64,000 nucleotides of DNA from Acetivibrio clariflavus DSM 19732 (GCF_000237085.1 NC_016627.1:3038118-3102117), one strand, 5' to 3'. Positions 1 through 8,146 are shown, counted from the first letter of the stretch. Notes: generated by a model from the sequence alone, not told the origin. A program made the numbers and translations.

Positions 1-1040
1 CTTCCCAAATCAACAAGCATTGTGTGCTCTGCCAGTTCTTTCTCATCGGCTAAAAGCTCTTTTTCAAGATTTTCATCCTCTTCCTTTGTCTGTCCCCTCT
101 TTCTGGTACCAGCAATGGGGCAAGTCTCAACTATGCCATTTTCAACCCTTGCAAGCATTTCCGGAGATGAACCTACAATATTGTAATCGTCAAACTTCAA
201 ATAGTACATATAAGGGGATGGATTTATCAAACGTAAAACCCTGTAGACATTGAAAGGATTCTGGTCTGTTTCAACGCATAAACGCTGGGATAAAACTACC
301 TGAAAAATATCTCCGTCTCTAATATATTCCTTTGCCTTTAAAACATTTTCACAATATTTCTCTTTCGATACATTACTTATATATTTGAATTCCGTATTTT
401 TCTTACTGAAATCCGGTTTAAAATTGTCATTTATTTTCCAGCGGGTATCCAAAATTTCGTTATAGATTGACTTGATCCTATCTATAACGCTATTGTAACC
501 CCTTTCTATATTTCCGTTAACATGAAGATTTACAATTATATGAATCTTTTGCTTCAGATGGTCAAACACCAATAGCTCATCGGTGAATAAAAAATGGCTT
601 TCCGGCAGTTTCAAATCATCTTCCGGTACATTGGGTAGGTTTTCATAATACCTTATCAAATCATAGCCGAAAAAGCCTACCGCTCCGCCGGTAAATCTCG
701 GCATTGACGCCAAATTAGCCCCTTTGAATTTTTCCATTAATGATCTTATTACATCAACAGGGTTGCCTTCCACCTCAGATACTGTACCGTTTTTTTCTTC
801 GATAAAAGTCTTGTTTTTAAAACTTTTTACCACAAGAAAAGGATTTCTTCCAATAATGGAATATCTGCCCCACTTCTCGCCGCCTTCAACACTCTCAAGC
901 AGAAAGCAATATTTACTTTGTTCAAATCGCTTAAAAATGCTAATGGGCGTCTCCATATCGGCATATACTTCCATGGAAACCGGAATGATATTATAGTCTT
1001 TGGCTAAATTCCTCACTTCATCAAGACTTGGATAAAACAT
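1..1040 (-). CDS. trpE: Anthranilate synthase component I, N-terminal part (truncated at window edge)
   Basis: Reading from an ATG at 1040 the frame stays open to base 1, giving about 346 residues of a protein that is usually near 490. It should convert chorismate and ammonia or glutamine to anthranilate, the first committed step of tryptophan synthesis. Visible family signatures are the N-terminal segment that starts MFYPSLDEV, the GRYSIIG region, GAVGFFGYD, the DIFQVVLSQR segment and PIAGTRKRG with the DEELLADEKE-type region following. A strong AGGAGG site lies 7 bases before the ATG. The gene sits behind a long leader holding a TRAP-like binding site and an attenuator, so it is probably the first gene of a trp operon running left out of the window. 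Identity is secure; the C-terminal catalytic part is not visible. Confidence 0.95.
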   Translation of the reverse strand, partial: MFYPSLDEVRNLAKDYNIIPVSMEVYADMETPISIFKRFEQSKYCFLLESVEGGEKWGRYSIIGRNPFLVVKSFKNKTFIEEKNGTVSEVEGNPVDVIRSLMEKFKGANLASMPRFTGGAVGFFGYDLIRYYENLPNVPEDDLKLPESHFLFTDELLVFDHLKQKIHIIVNLHVNGNIERGYNSVIDRIKSIYNEILDTRWKINDNFKPDFSKKNTEFKYISNVSKEKYCENVLKAKEYIRDGDIFQVVLSQRLCVETDQNPFNVYRVLRLINPSPYMYYLKFDDYNIVGSSPEMLARVENGIVETCPIAGTRKRGQTKEEDENLEKELLADEKELAEHTMLVDLG

Positions 1041-1090
1041 TTTGATGCCTCCTTTAGATTTTTTAAAGAAGACATGAGAATTGAGCCAAC

Positions 1091-1118
1091 TAAAAAAGCC
1101 AGGACGAGAAATCCTGGC
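1091..1118 (-). terminator. trpE leader attenuator (intrinsic terminator)
   Basis: On the minus strand a perfect 7-bp stem (GCCAGGA with TCCTGGC, 7-nt loop) is followed at once by six U residues. It lies inside the trpE leader, about 50 bases before the start codon, where an attenuator is expected. The loop and 3' arm contain CUCGUC, which can pair with GACGAG in the upstream triplet array (1149-1154). That offers a competing antiterminator that would be blocked when TRAP covers the triplets. Confidence 0.85.
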
Positions 1119-1143
1119 ATAGATAACGACTTAAAATATCGTA

Positions 1144-1191
1144 CTAGCCTCGTCTCTTCTCATCTCTTCTCAACTCGTCTCTTCTCATCTC
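1144..1191 (-). promoter_or_regulatory. Putative TRAP (MtrB) binding site: ten (G/U)AG triplets with 2-nt spacers
   Basis: On the RNA-like strand nine GAG triplets and a final UAG occur with an exact 5-nt period from 1191 down to 1144. The spacers are AU, AA, AC, UU, AA, AU, AA, AC and GC. Evenly spaced (G/U)AG triplets separated by 2-3 nt are the known target of the tryptophan-activated ring protein TRAP; the Bacillus subtilis trp leader has eleven. The array lies between a good promoter and an intrinsic terminator in front of trpE, which is the arrangement of TRAP-controlled attenuation. Function is inferred from pattern and position; no mtrB gene is in the window. Confidence 0.85.
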
Positions 1192-1238
1192 AAAAATTAA
1201 AATTTCAATTATACAAAAACTCATCTATCTTAGTTGTT

Positions 1239-1268
1239 ATTATAGCATAGGTATTTGTATAATTGCAA
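1239..1268 (-). promoter_or_regulatory. Predicted sigma-A promoter of trpE
   Basis: TTGCAA (1268-1263) and TATAAT (1244-1239) are separated by 18 bases on the minus strand. Transcription would start near 1232, giving a leader of about 190 nt that contains the triplet array and the attenuator. Confidence 0.6.
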
Positions 1269-1366
1269 TATTTTTCATCCAAATTATACTCAAATGCGAT
1301 TTATTAATTTTTTGTCCGATATATGTCTCTAAATGCCATTCTTTTAAGTTTATCTCCACAAAACAA

Positions 1367-1395
1367 TAGAACAAATCAAAAATTAGTGGTATAAT
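1367..1395 (+). promoter_or_regulatory. Possible promoter of the DEAD-box helicase gene
   Basis: A perfect TATAAT lies at 1390-1395, 35 bases before the start codon. The matching -35 position (TAGAAC, 17-base spacer) is a poor fit to consensus, so only the -10 is convincing. Confidence 0.4.
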
Positions 1396-1430
1396 TTAAA
1401 ATAATTCACTAATCACGAAAGAGGATAATA

Positions 1431-2891
1431 ATGAGAAACAGTTTTGACGCTTTAGGCATTTCGCCTCCAATTTTAAAAGCCTTAGAAAAAATGGGTTTTG
1501 AAAAACCTACAGAAGTTCAAAGCAGGGCAATTCCCCATATTTTAAACCAGGAAGATTTAATTGTAATGTCAAAAACAGGCAGCGGTAAAACTGCTGTTTT
1601 TGGAGTTTCAATGCTTCAACTTATTGATCCCGGTGAACCGGGACCGCAAGGTCTGATCCTTACTCCAACAAGGGAACTGGCAGTTCAGATAAACAATGAA
1701 CTGAGAAAAATGTCAAGATATACACGCCATAGAACAACTGCTGTATATGGTCAGCATAGCATGGATGCGGAAATTCAGGCATTAAAAAGAGGCGTTTCCA
1801 TTGTTACCGGAACTCCCGGCCGGGTTAACGACCATATACAGAATCAAAACTTGGAAACAAGCAACCTTCGTTTTTTGGTACTGGACGAAGCCGACAGGAT
1901 GCTTGACATGGGTTTCCTTGATCAGGTAGTCAATATTATTCAGGCCCTGCCTAGAAATCGCATAACTCTGCTTTTATCTGCCACCATTCCCCACGAAATT
2001 CGCAGAATAAGCAGAAAATATATGAGAAAGCCGCTAACTATTGAAATCAAGTCGGAAACAAAAACTGTTGACAGTATTGAACAAATATACTATCCCGTTG
2101 AAAGTCATAAAAAGAACACTGTATTAAACCATCTGATACTCAATGAGCGTCCGGAAAGCTGCATGATTTTCTGCAACACCCGGGCTACCGTAAATAAACT
2201 CCAAAGCTTTTTGTACCGAAAGGGTTACAAATGTCAGGCATTACATGGCAATATACCTCAACACAAGCGTTTGAAGACCATTCAACAGTTCAAACAGGGT
2301 GAGTTTAATTTACTTGTTGCTACCGATGTTGCTGCACGGGGTATACACATTGACAATCTATCCCTTGTTATAAATTACGATGTACCGTTGGATAAGGACA
2401 ATTATATCCACAGAATTGGACGTACCGGCAGAGCCGGAAACAGCGGCCGTGCAATTACTTTAGTTACCGGTGAGGATATTAAAGCTCTGCATGCCATAGA
2501 AGAACATATTGGTACAAAAATTGCCAAAGGCGAATTGCCCACAATGAAAATGTACAACAATCAAAACACACGAAAGCCTTACTTTGATACAAATGCAAAA
2601 AGGTCTTTCGGCAGCCAGAATACCAAAAAGCACTCTCAAAATTACAAAAAGCAAAACGGAAGAGTATATGAAAATCAAGTAAATCATAGAACAGCAAATA
2701 GGACGGATAGGCTGCCCAACAAGACTTCTCAGCTGAAAGCCGCCCAAACAAATATAAAAACTGGCCCAAAGCCTTTAAAAGAAAGTGCTGCAGTTAATAT
2801 AGGCCAAACCCCTCATGTTCAGCAAAATGAAACTGTTAAGGTCAAGAGTTCATTTATTAGGAGAATACTGAAAAAAATACTGCACACTTAA
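1431..2891 (+). CDS. DEAD-box ATP-dependent RNA helicase
   Basis: A 486-residue protein with all superfamily 2 helicase motifs in order: the Q motif near residues 20-30, SKTGSGKT (motif I, about 46), PTRELA, TPGR, DEAD (about 152), SAT (about 184), ARGIHI and HRIGRTGR (about 328). It should unwind or remodel RNA using ATP, in ribosome assembly, cold adaptation or mRNA decay. After about residue 380 the tail is rich in Lys, Asn and Gln with low complexity, as in many Firmicute DEAD-box proteins that bind RNA through a basic tail. There is no clear C-terminal DbpA RNA-binding domain, so I do not assign a CshA, CshB or DbpA name. The GAGGATAAT sequence just before the ATG can serve as ribosome binding site. 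Confidence 0.93.
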   Translation: MRNSFDALGISPPILKALEKMGFEKPTEVQSRAIPHILNQEDLIVMSKTGSGKTAVFGVSMLQLIDPGEPGPQGLILTPTRELAVQINNELRKMSRYTRHRTTAVYGQHSMDAEIQALKRGVSIVTGTPGRVNDHIQNQNLETSNLRFLVLDEADRMLDMGFLDQVVNIIQALPRNRITLLLSATIPHEIRRISRKYMRKPLTIEIKSETKTVDSIEQIYYPVESHKKNTVLNHLILNERPESCMIFCNTRATVNKLQSFLYRKGYKCQALHGNIPQHKRLKTIQQFKQGEFNLLVATDVAARGIHIDNLSLVINYDVPLDKDNYIHRIGRTGRAGNSGRAITLVTGEDIKALHAIEEHIGTKIAKGELPTMKMYNNQNTRKPYFDTNAKRSFGSQNTKKHSQNYKKQNGRVYENQVNHRTANRTDRLPNKTSQLKAAQTNIKTGPKPLKESAAVNIGQTPHVQQNETVKVKSSFIRRILKKILHT

Positions 2892-2913
2892 TATCTCTTA
2901 TATATTCACCAGG

Positions 2914-2934
2914 TAAGTTGTAAAATTAATTGCC
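2914..2934 (+). repeat. IS30 left inverted repeat
   Basis: Twenty-one bases matching the reverse complement of 4108-4128 at about 17 positions, including TTAATTGCC at the inner end. Confidence 0.65.
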
Positions 2935-3020
2935 CAAACATGATAAAAAAGAAGTGACTCAAATCAGAACCTCTGATAATGTTTTAAGTGACAAAACCAA
3001 AACATATTGGAGGGTCCGAA

Positions 3021-4082
3021 ATGAGTCACCTTAATAATACCACTAAACGAAGAAGTTTTAAACACCTGGATGTGAGGGAACGGTATCAAATTGAAATATT
3101 ATTGAAAGAAGGTAAGAAACCAAAGGAAATAGCCAAAGTAATGGGAAGGGACAGACGGACTATAGAACGGGAAATAGCTCGTGGCAGCGTGAGGTTGCTA
3201 AACAGCGATCTGACCTATTCAGTGAAGTACTGTGCAGACGTAGGACAACGAAGATATGAAGAGGCGTCATCAAATAAAGGAGCGGGTTTAAAGATCGGGC
3301 ATGACCATGAACTAGCCAATTACATAGAGAAGAGGATAAAAGAGGACAAATATTCGCCGGACGCGGTGATAGGAGAGATAAAAGCCAAAGGGTTAAGGTT
3401 CAGAGCCATGATCTGCACAAAGACGCTATACAACTACATAGACAAAGGGATATTTGCTAATATAAGCAACAAAGACCTTCCGGTAAAGCGGAACAAGAAG
3501 AAGAGGAAATACCGAAGAGTAAGGATAGCATTAAAGAATTTGAGGGGGACAAGCATAGAAGAAAGGCCGGCACATATAGAAGAAAGAGGAGAATATGGGC
3601 ATTGGGAGATGGATTGTATAGTTGGCAAAGGCGGAGAAAAGGGAGCAGCATTGTTGGTACTGACGGAACGGAGTACGAGGCAGGAGATAATACGTAAGAT
3701 GCCGGATAAAAGCCAGGCATCGGTAAAGAAAGAGATAGACAAACTGGAAAGGAAGTATGGGAAGAAGTTTACCAAACTGTTTAAAACGGTCACAGTAGAT
3801 AATGGAACAGAGTTTCTGGACAGCAAAGGGCTTGAGGCATCAGTGCTTGTTCCTGGTAAGATGAGGTTAAAGATATATTATGCACATCCATACAGTTCAT
3901 GGGAACGAGGGTCGAATGAAAACGCTAATAAGCTGATTCGACGATTTATTCCTAAAGGGACGGATATAGGGAAACTAACGGAGAAAGAGATAAAAAGGAT
4001 TGAGCACTGGATGAACAATTACCCAAGGAGAATATTTGGTTATCGAACTGCGAATGAAATGGCAAAGATTGTGGTCGCTTAA
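3021..4082 (+). CDS. IS30-family transposase
   Basis: The chosen ATG at 3021 has a GGAGGG site 6 bases upstream; an earlier in-frame start at 2988 has none. The 353-residue product has an N-terminal helix-turn-helix (RERYQIEILLKEGKKPKEIAKVMGR region is split over residues 15-40 and is typical of IS30 DNA binding). It also carries the DDE catalytic triad: Asp in MDCIVG, Asp in TVDNGTEF and Glu in SSWERGSNEN. Length and motif spacing are those of a complete, potentially active enzyme that cuts and joins the element's ends. No frameshift or internal stop is present, which suggests recent mobility. Confidence 0.95.
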   Translation: MSHLNNTTKRRSFKHLDVRERYQIEILLKEGKKPKEIAKVMGRDRRTIEREIARGSVRLLNSDLTYSVKYCADVGQRRYEEASSNKGAGLKIGHDHELANYIEKRIKEDKYSPDAVIGEIKAKGLRFRAMICTKTLYNYIDKGIFANISNKDLPVKRNKKKRKYRRVRIALKNLRGTSIEERPAHIEERGEYGHWEMDCIVGKGGEKGAALLVLTERSTRQEIIRKMPDKSQASVKKEIDKLERKYGKKFTKLFKTVTVDNGTEFLDSKGLEASVLVPGKMRLKIYYAHPYSSWERGSNENANKLIRRFIPKGTDIGKLTEKEIKRIEHWMNNYPRRIFGYRTANEMAKIVVA

Positions 4083-4107
4083 AACAGGGTTCTGTAAGAT
4101 TTTGTAA

Positions 4108-4128
4108 GGCAATTAAACTTGCAATTTA
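4108..4128 (-). repeat. IS30 right inverted repeat
   Basis: Imperfect inverted copy of 2914-2934, located 26 bases beyond the transposase stop codon. Confidence 0.65.
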
Positions 4129-4230
4129 AACTTTAATTTCAGCTTAAATGACAACCTTGACATAAACAGATGAAGAAAAGTAAAATGTTCTATATGACTA
4201 CATCATATAACTACACTATAAGGAGTCGCT

Positions 4231-5526
4231 ATGTTACAGAAAATAATTAATTTCACCAAAAAATACCATTACATTTTAATAATACTTTTAGGAGTAATAT
4301 TAAGGCTTGCCTGGATAATAATTATGCCTACGTATCCTGAGACAGACTTTATGTGGTACCATGTTAAGGGTGTAGAGCTTTCACAAGGCATGGGTTTTCT
4401 TAACGGCATTTATCCGTATTACAGAGGAACCCCTGGAATCTATACAGCTTTCAGGCCCATAGGCTATCCGGGAACTCTTGCCGTATTGTATTTCATTTTT
4501 GGTACCGGATTTAACGACTTTCTTGTCGGAAAGCTGTTTAATGTGGTATTGTCCACATTAATAATGTTTTTAACCTATAAACTTGCCAAACAGTTTTTTA
4601 ATGAAAAAATAGCTTTGATTACCCTTGCATTATATGCCTTTTCACCTTTGGCAATTGCATATAACAGCATTCACTGTTCCGAGATATTGTTCTCCGCAGT
4701 TTTAATGCTTTCAGTGTATTTGTTCTTTAACAAAAACAATCCCGTAATTATTGGACTGTTAATCGGATATCTTACTCTTATAAGGCCTATTGGCATGTTC
4801 ATACCTTTGATTTTCGCCTTCTTCATGTTTATAAAAAAGGATTTGAAATTAAAAAACAAAATAGTATACATAGTATCCTTTGCCGTAGCTGTGGGAGCAG
4901 TTGTAGCTCCCTGGCTGATCAGAAATTACATTCGTTTTGGAGAGCCGGTATTCTCCACCAATGGAGGCTATGTCATTTATGTAAACAACAATGACTATGC
5001 TACCGGTTCTTGGAGTGACCCATATAAGTATCCCAACAGTCCCTTTTTAAAGTATAAATGGGATACCGGATTTGATGAAATGGCCATTCACAAACTTGGT
5101 AAAGAACTTGCCTACAAATGGATTAAAGAAAATCCCGGCAGATTTATAAAACTTGCCTTTAAACGCATTGCTAACTCATATTTTTTTAAAATTGACGATA
5201 TAATGTGGTCAATGACAATTGATGTAAATACATGGCATCCTCTTACCTATAAGGCAGTTTTTCTTGAAAAAATTTTGTACATACCTTTTTATATAATAGT
5301 ATTTACTTTTATAATCTATGCATTATACAGGTTCATACGCCATAAGAAAACAGATTTTATAACTTTCATCCTGTTTATATTTGCCTATTTTAATGCAATG
5401 ATGTTTGTACTTGAAGGTAATTCGAGATATGTATTTCCCCTGCACCCTATCTATACAATAGGCGTTGCATTTATAATATTTGAAGTGTTGAAAAAACTGT
5501 TTCCCGATAGGTTGACACACTCATAG
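4231..5526 (+). CDS. Membrane glycosyltransferase, GT39/ArnT-like (PMT_2) family
   Basis: A 431-residue polytopic membrane protein. It begins with a short basic segment and a transmembrane helix at about residues 13-31. A loop with TYPETDFMWYH follows, where the acidic residues match the D/E-rich catalytic loop of dolichyl-phosphate-mannose and ArnT-type transferases, and then about ten more hydrophobic helices. Such enzymes move a sugar from a lipid-phosphate carrier to an acceptor on the outer face of the membrane. The acceptor cannot be told from sequence. An AGGAG site lies 5 bases before the ATG. It stands alone: the IS30 element is upstream, and a 320-base non-coding stretch with strong hairpins is downstream. 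Confidence 0.8.
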   Translation: MLQKIINFTKKYHYILIILLGVILRLAWIIIMPTYPETDFMWYHVKGVELSQGMGFLNGIYPYYRGTPGIYTAFRPIGYPGTLAVLYFIFGTGFNDFLVGKLFNVVLSTLIMFLTYKLAKQFFNEKIALITLALYAFSPLAIAYNSIHCSEILFSAVLMLSVYLFFNKNNPVIIGLLIGYLTLIRPIGMFIPLIFAFFMFIKKDLKLKNKIVYIVSFAVAVGAVVAPWLIRNYIRFGEPVFSTNGGYVIYVNNNDYATGSWSDPYKYPNSPFLKYKWDTGFDEMAIHKLGKELAYKWIKENPGRFIKLAFKRIANSYFFKIDDIMWSMTIDVNTWHPLTYKAVFLEKILYIPFYIIVFTFIIYALYRFIRHKKTDFITFILFIFAYFNAMMFVLEGNSRYVFPLHPIYTIGVAFIIFEVLKKLFPDRLTHS

Positions 5527-5695
5527 GAACAGAAAATCTATTCTATAAAATGTAATTTTATTTTACATAATCTATAAGTAAGTATGTTTTTGGACTGGTT
5601 ACGGTAAAACTTGCTGAAATGGCTCAAATTGAAAAGGTAGTTGTTGCATTGAAAAATTTTATAATATATAATTTAGTTTGGTTTATAAAAAAGGC

Positions 5696-5728
5696 AAGCT
5701 TAAAGTTCAGTTTAATAACTTTAAGCTT
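5696..5728. repeat. Perfect 12-bp inverted repeat
   Basis: AAGCTTAAAGTT (5696-5707) and its exact complement (5717-5728) enclose a 9-base loop. On the minus strand the hairpin is followed by GCC and a run of T residues (5687-5692 region); on the plus strand there is no good T run. It may be a terminator or part of a small palindromic element. Confidence 0.6.
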
Positions 5729-5740
5729 TATATGTTGAAT

Positions 5741-5779
5741 GTAAAACATATTTTGAAATCCAATTAAAATATGTTTTAT
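5741..5779. repeat. 14-bp inverted repeat with one mismatch
   Basis: GTAAAACATATTTT (5741-5754) pairs with 5766-5779 at 13 of 14 positions across an 11-base loop. It lies only 12 bases after the first hairpin, so two long stems stand side by side upstream of ychF. Confidence 0.55.
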
Positions 5780-5846
5780 CAAAAATAAGGATAATAATAA
5801 TCAGTATAAGTACTCTGTACTGTATTAGAAAGGATAGATGTTATTA

Positions 5847-6941
5847 ATGAAATTAGGAATAGTCGGTTTGCCAAATGTAGGAAAAAGCACATTGTTTAAC
5901 GCTATTACAAAAGCAGGTGCCGAAGCTGCCAATTATCCGTTTTGCACTATTGAGCCAAATGTCGGAATAGTTGCAGTTCCGGATGAAAGGCTTGATAAAC
6001 TTGCTGAAATGTACAACCCGGAAAAAGTAACTCCTACAGTAATAGAGTTCGTTGACATTGCCGGTCTTGTTAAAGGTGCAAGCAAGGGTGAAGGTCTTGG
6101 CAATAAGTTTTTGTCCCATATACGTGAAGTGGATGCCATTGTTCATGTTGTAAGGTGCTTTGAGGACAGCAATATTGTACATGTCAGCGGTTCCATCGGT
6201 CCTGTGAGGGACGTTGAAACCATTGAAATGGAACTGATTTTAGCCGATATTGAAGTTATGGATAAAAGAATTGACAAGACCAAAAAAATGCTTAAATCCG
6301 GCGACAAAAAGTACCAAATCGAACTCGAACTGTATGAAAGAATACAAAAAACCCTCTCGGAAGGTAAACCTGCCCGTTCGATGAAATTTGATCCGGAAGA
6401 ACAAAAAATGGTTGATCAGTTGTTTCTGCTTACTTCAAAACCTGTGCTTTATGCTGCTAATGTAGATGAAGACGGATTGCGAGATCCTTCCAACAATCCT
6501 TTAGTGCAGGAAATTACGGAACATGCTAAAAAGGAAGGCTCGGAAGTAATGGTTATTTGCGCAAAAATAGAAGAAGAAATCGCACAGCTTGACGATGACG
6601 AAAAAGCAGAATTTTTAAAAGAACTCGGATTAACTGAATCCGGTTTGGACAGGCTTGTAAAAGCAAGTTATAAATTATTGGGACTTATAAGCTTCCTTAC
6701 TGCAGGTCCCCAAGAAGTAAGAGCCTGGACAATAGTTAAAGGCACAAAAGCACCTCAAGCTGCTGGAAAAATACACAGTGATTTTGAAAGAGGATTTATA
6801 AGAGCCGAAATTGTATCCTTCGATGACCTTATGGCATGCGGCTCGTATAATGCTGCCAAAGAAAAAGGTTTAGTACGTTCTGAAGGTAAGGAATACGTTA
6901 TGCAGGACGGAGATGTCACTTTGTTCAGATTTAATGTATAA
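5847..6941 (+). CDS. ychF: Ribosome-binding GTPase/ATPase YchF (Obg superfamily)
   Basis: The product of about 364 residues has the G1 loop GLPNVGKST near the N-terminus, DIAGLVKGAS (G3), the NVDE segment in place of the usual NKxD (typical of YchF, which prefers ATP), and a C-terminal TGS domain that ends in QDGDVTLFRFNV. The protein binds ribosomes and takes part in translation and stress responses. Two starts are possible. The ATG at 5838 lies only 3 bases after AAGGA, and the ATG at 5847 lies 12 bases after it. I chose 5847 because it begins directly at MKLGIVGLPN, as in most family members. Length is normal. Confidence 0.95.
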   Translation: MKLGIVGLPNVGKSTLFNAITKAGAEAANYPFCTIEPNVGIVAVPDERLDKLAEMYNPEKVTPTVIEFVDIAGLVKGASKGEGLGNKFLSHIREVDAIVHVVRCFEDSNIVHVSGSIGPVRDVETIEMELILADIEVMDKRIDKTKKMLKSGDKKYQIELELYERIQKTLSEGKPARSMKFDPEEQKMVDQLFLLTSKPVLYAANVDEDGLRDPSNNPLVQEITEHAKKEGSEVMVICAKIEEEIAQLDDDEKAEFLKELGLTESGLDRLVKASYKLLGLISFLTAGPQEVRAWTIVKGTKAPQAAGKIHSDFERGFIRAEIVSFDDLMACGSYNAAKEKGLVRSEGKEYVMQDGDVTLFRFNV

Positions 6942-7032
6942 TTCCTAAAAAAGCGGCAAGCTTTTGAATTATGTTAAGTAATAAAATTTAGGATTTAAGT
7001 TTTATTCTTCAAAAAATCGATATATTTATATA

Positions 7033-7076
7033 AATAACCTAAAAAAAGCAGTTGCGCTCTTTTTAGGTTATTTTTT
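7033..7076. terminator. Bidirectional terminator between ychF and cheW
   Basis: A perfect 13-bp stem (7033-7045 with 7060-7072) is flanked by A and T runs, so it can stop transcription from either side of this convergent gene pair. Confidence 0.9.
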
Positions 7077-7088
7077 ATAAGCAATCTA

Positions 7089-7541
7089 TTAATTTTTTAC
7101 ATCGAGACTTTTTATCTCGGTATCGGTAAGTATTGCACTTAGATCCAGTATAGAAATTAATTGGTCACCTTTTTTACCTACGTTTTTTAAATAGGCATTG
7201 TGTGTGCCTTTAATTAAATCAGGAGTGTTTTCAATATCCTCAGCCGGAATCTTAATTATTTCCGAAACATCGTTTACTATAAATCCAATCAGCTTACCTT
7301 CTATATCATTAATAATTATCTTTGTTTTTTTAGTTATTTCCGTCTCTCCCAAACCAAACCTTTTATTGAGGTTAACTACCGGTACAACTGTACCTCTAAG
7401 ACTTATTACCCCATCAATAAACTTGGGCATATCAGGCATTTTTGTGATTGACTCGTACTTGACAATTTCTTTGACCTGAGTAGTCTCTACACCACACATT
7501 TCATCATTTAGAGTAAATACAACGATTTGAATCCCTTCCAT
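7089..7541 (-). CDS. cheW: CheW-like chemotaxis scaffold protein
   Basis: A 150-residue protein made of a single CheW domain. It starts at IQIVVFTLNDEMCGVE, has the family core ISLRGTVVPVVNLNKRFG near residues 47-64, and ends with LISILDLSAIL. CheW links chemoreceptors to the kinase CheA. Here it is alone, with no receptor, cheA or flagellar gene next to it, so which array it serves is unknown. An AGGAGG site is 9 bases before the ATG. The gene ends at the shared terminator with ychF and points away from the T-box leader. Confidence 0.92.
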   Translation of the reverse strand: MEGIQIVVFTLNDEMCGVETTQVKEIVKYESITKMPDMPKFIDGVISLRGTVVPVVNLNKRFGLGETEITKKTKIIINDIEGKLIGFIVNDVSEIIKIPAEDIENTPDLIKGTHNAYLKNVGKKGDQLISILDLSAILTDTEIKSLDVKN

Positions 7542-7726
7542 TTGAACTGCCCTCCTTAGTATTTTTAAAAGACCGTTTAAAGAGTGAATTGCTGTGAGAA
7601 TAATTTCGAAAAGAAATTATACCTGATATATAAATAATATCATATAATATCAAAGAAATGCAAATTTTGTTTGCTAATAAAAAATGCTAATTCCTATAAT
7701 AATCAATATTATATTCAAATTTTCTA

Positions 7727-7755
7727 TTGACCTGGAAATATTTTAGTGTTAAAAT
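7727..7755 (+). promoter_or_regulatory. Predicted sigma-A promoter of the T-box/aroF unit
   Basis: TTGACC (7727-7732) and TAAAAT (7750-7755) are 17 bases apart, just upstream of T-box stem I. Confidence 0.7.
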
Positions 7756-7778
7756 GTATAATAATATTTAAATAGTTA

Positions 7779-8056
7779 AAAGCGATGATAAGGGAAAGTA
7801 GATTATAGTGGCTTTTTTTAGCGAGTCAGGGATGGTGCAAGCCTGATAAAAGTGCTTTAATTGAAGTTCCCCTTAGAGCTGTATGCTGAAAAGTATTTTT
7901 ACTAAAGTAGGCAATACCGGAGCTTTCACCGTTAAAAGAAAGGGTGTATCGGAATAGAATTAATTCCCGTACATTTATGAGTGGGCTTTTCAGCCAATTT
8001 GGGTGGTACCGCGTGGAAAATATACTCCTCGTCCCTTAACGGATGAGGAGTTTTTT
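7779..8056 (+). promoter_or_regulatory. T-box leader, phenylalanine-type specifier
   Basis: All main T-box parts are present. There is a stem I with the conserved apical sequence GGGATGGTGCAAGCC (about 7829-7843) and a specifier region where GAAG is followed by UUC (7867-7869). The T-box GGGTGGTACCGCG is at 8001-8013, and a terminator follows. Aligned on the glyQS leader pattern, UUC is the specifier, which reads tRNA-Phe. The T-box UGGU bulge base fits a tRNA with discriminator base A, as tRNA-Phe has. Uncharged tRNA-Phe would therefore turn on the DAHP synthase gene downstream. Confidence 0.93.
8024..8056 (+). terminator. T-box intrinsic terminator
   Basis: Stem 8024-8034 with 8041-8051 (11 bp including one G-T pair) followed by a T run to 8056. 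The 5' arm lies just after the T-box, where the antiterminator would compete. Confidence 0.92.
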
Positions 8057-8146
8057 ATTTACTCCTGTTCCCAGGAAAAGTGAAAATTAGAAAATACGTT
8101 GTATAAAACAATTTTCAATAATTTCAATTATAGGAGGTATAATGCT

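Larger units (their letters stand above)
2914..4128 (+). mobile_element. IS30-family insertion sequence
   Basis: One transposase gene is enclosed by imperfect inverted repeats. The left repeat (2914-2934) and right repeat (4108-4128) match at about 17 of 21 positions and share the inner core TTAATTGCC. Total length of about 1.2 kb fits the IS30 family. The element sits between the helicase and glycosyltransferase genes and leaves both intact. I could not settle the target duplication, which is only 2-3 bp in this family, so the outer ends are good to a few bases. Confidence 0.8.
5527..5837. other. Non-coding stretch between the glycosyltransferase and ychF
   Basis: AT-rich and without an intact gene. 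It holds two strong inverted repeats (listed separately) and an open segment on the plus strand at about 5597-5736, with residues such as VKLAEMAQIEK and no convincing start codon or ribosome site. This may be a decayed coding remnant. I found no clear promoter for ychF beyond AT-rich tracts. Confidence 0.4.

Noticed and set aside
1144-1191. Triplet array as a simple microsatellite or CRISPR-like repeat
   Set aside because: Spacer dinucleotides vary while the GAG triplets and 5-nt phase are strictly kept, and it sits between promoter and attenuator of trpE, which fits a protein-binding RNA much better.
2460-2769. Two minus-strand frames opposite the helicase tail
   Set aside because: Antisense shadows of the low-complexity basic tail; no start signals.
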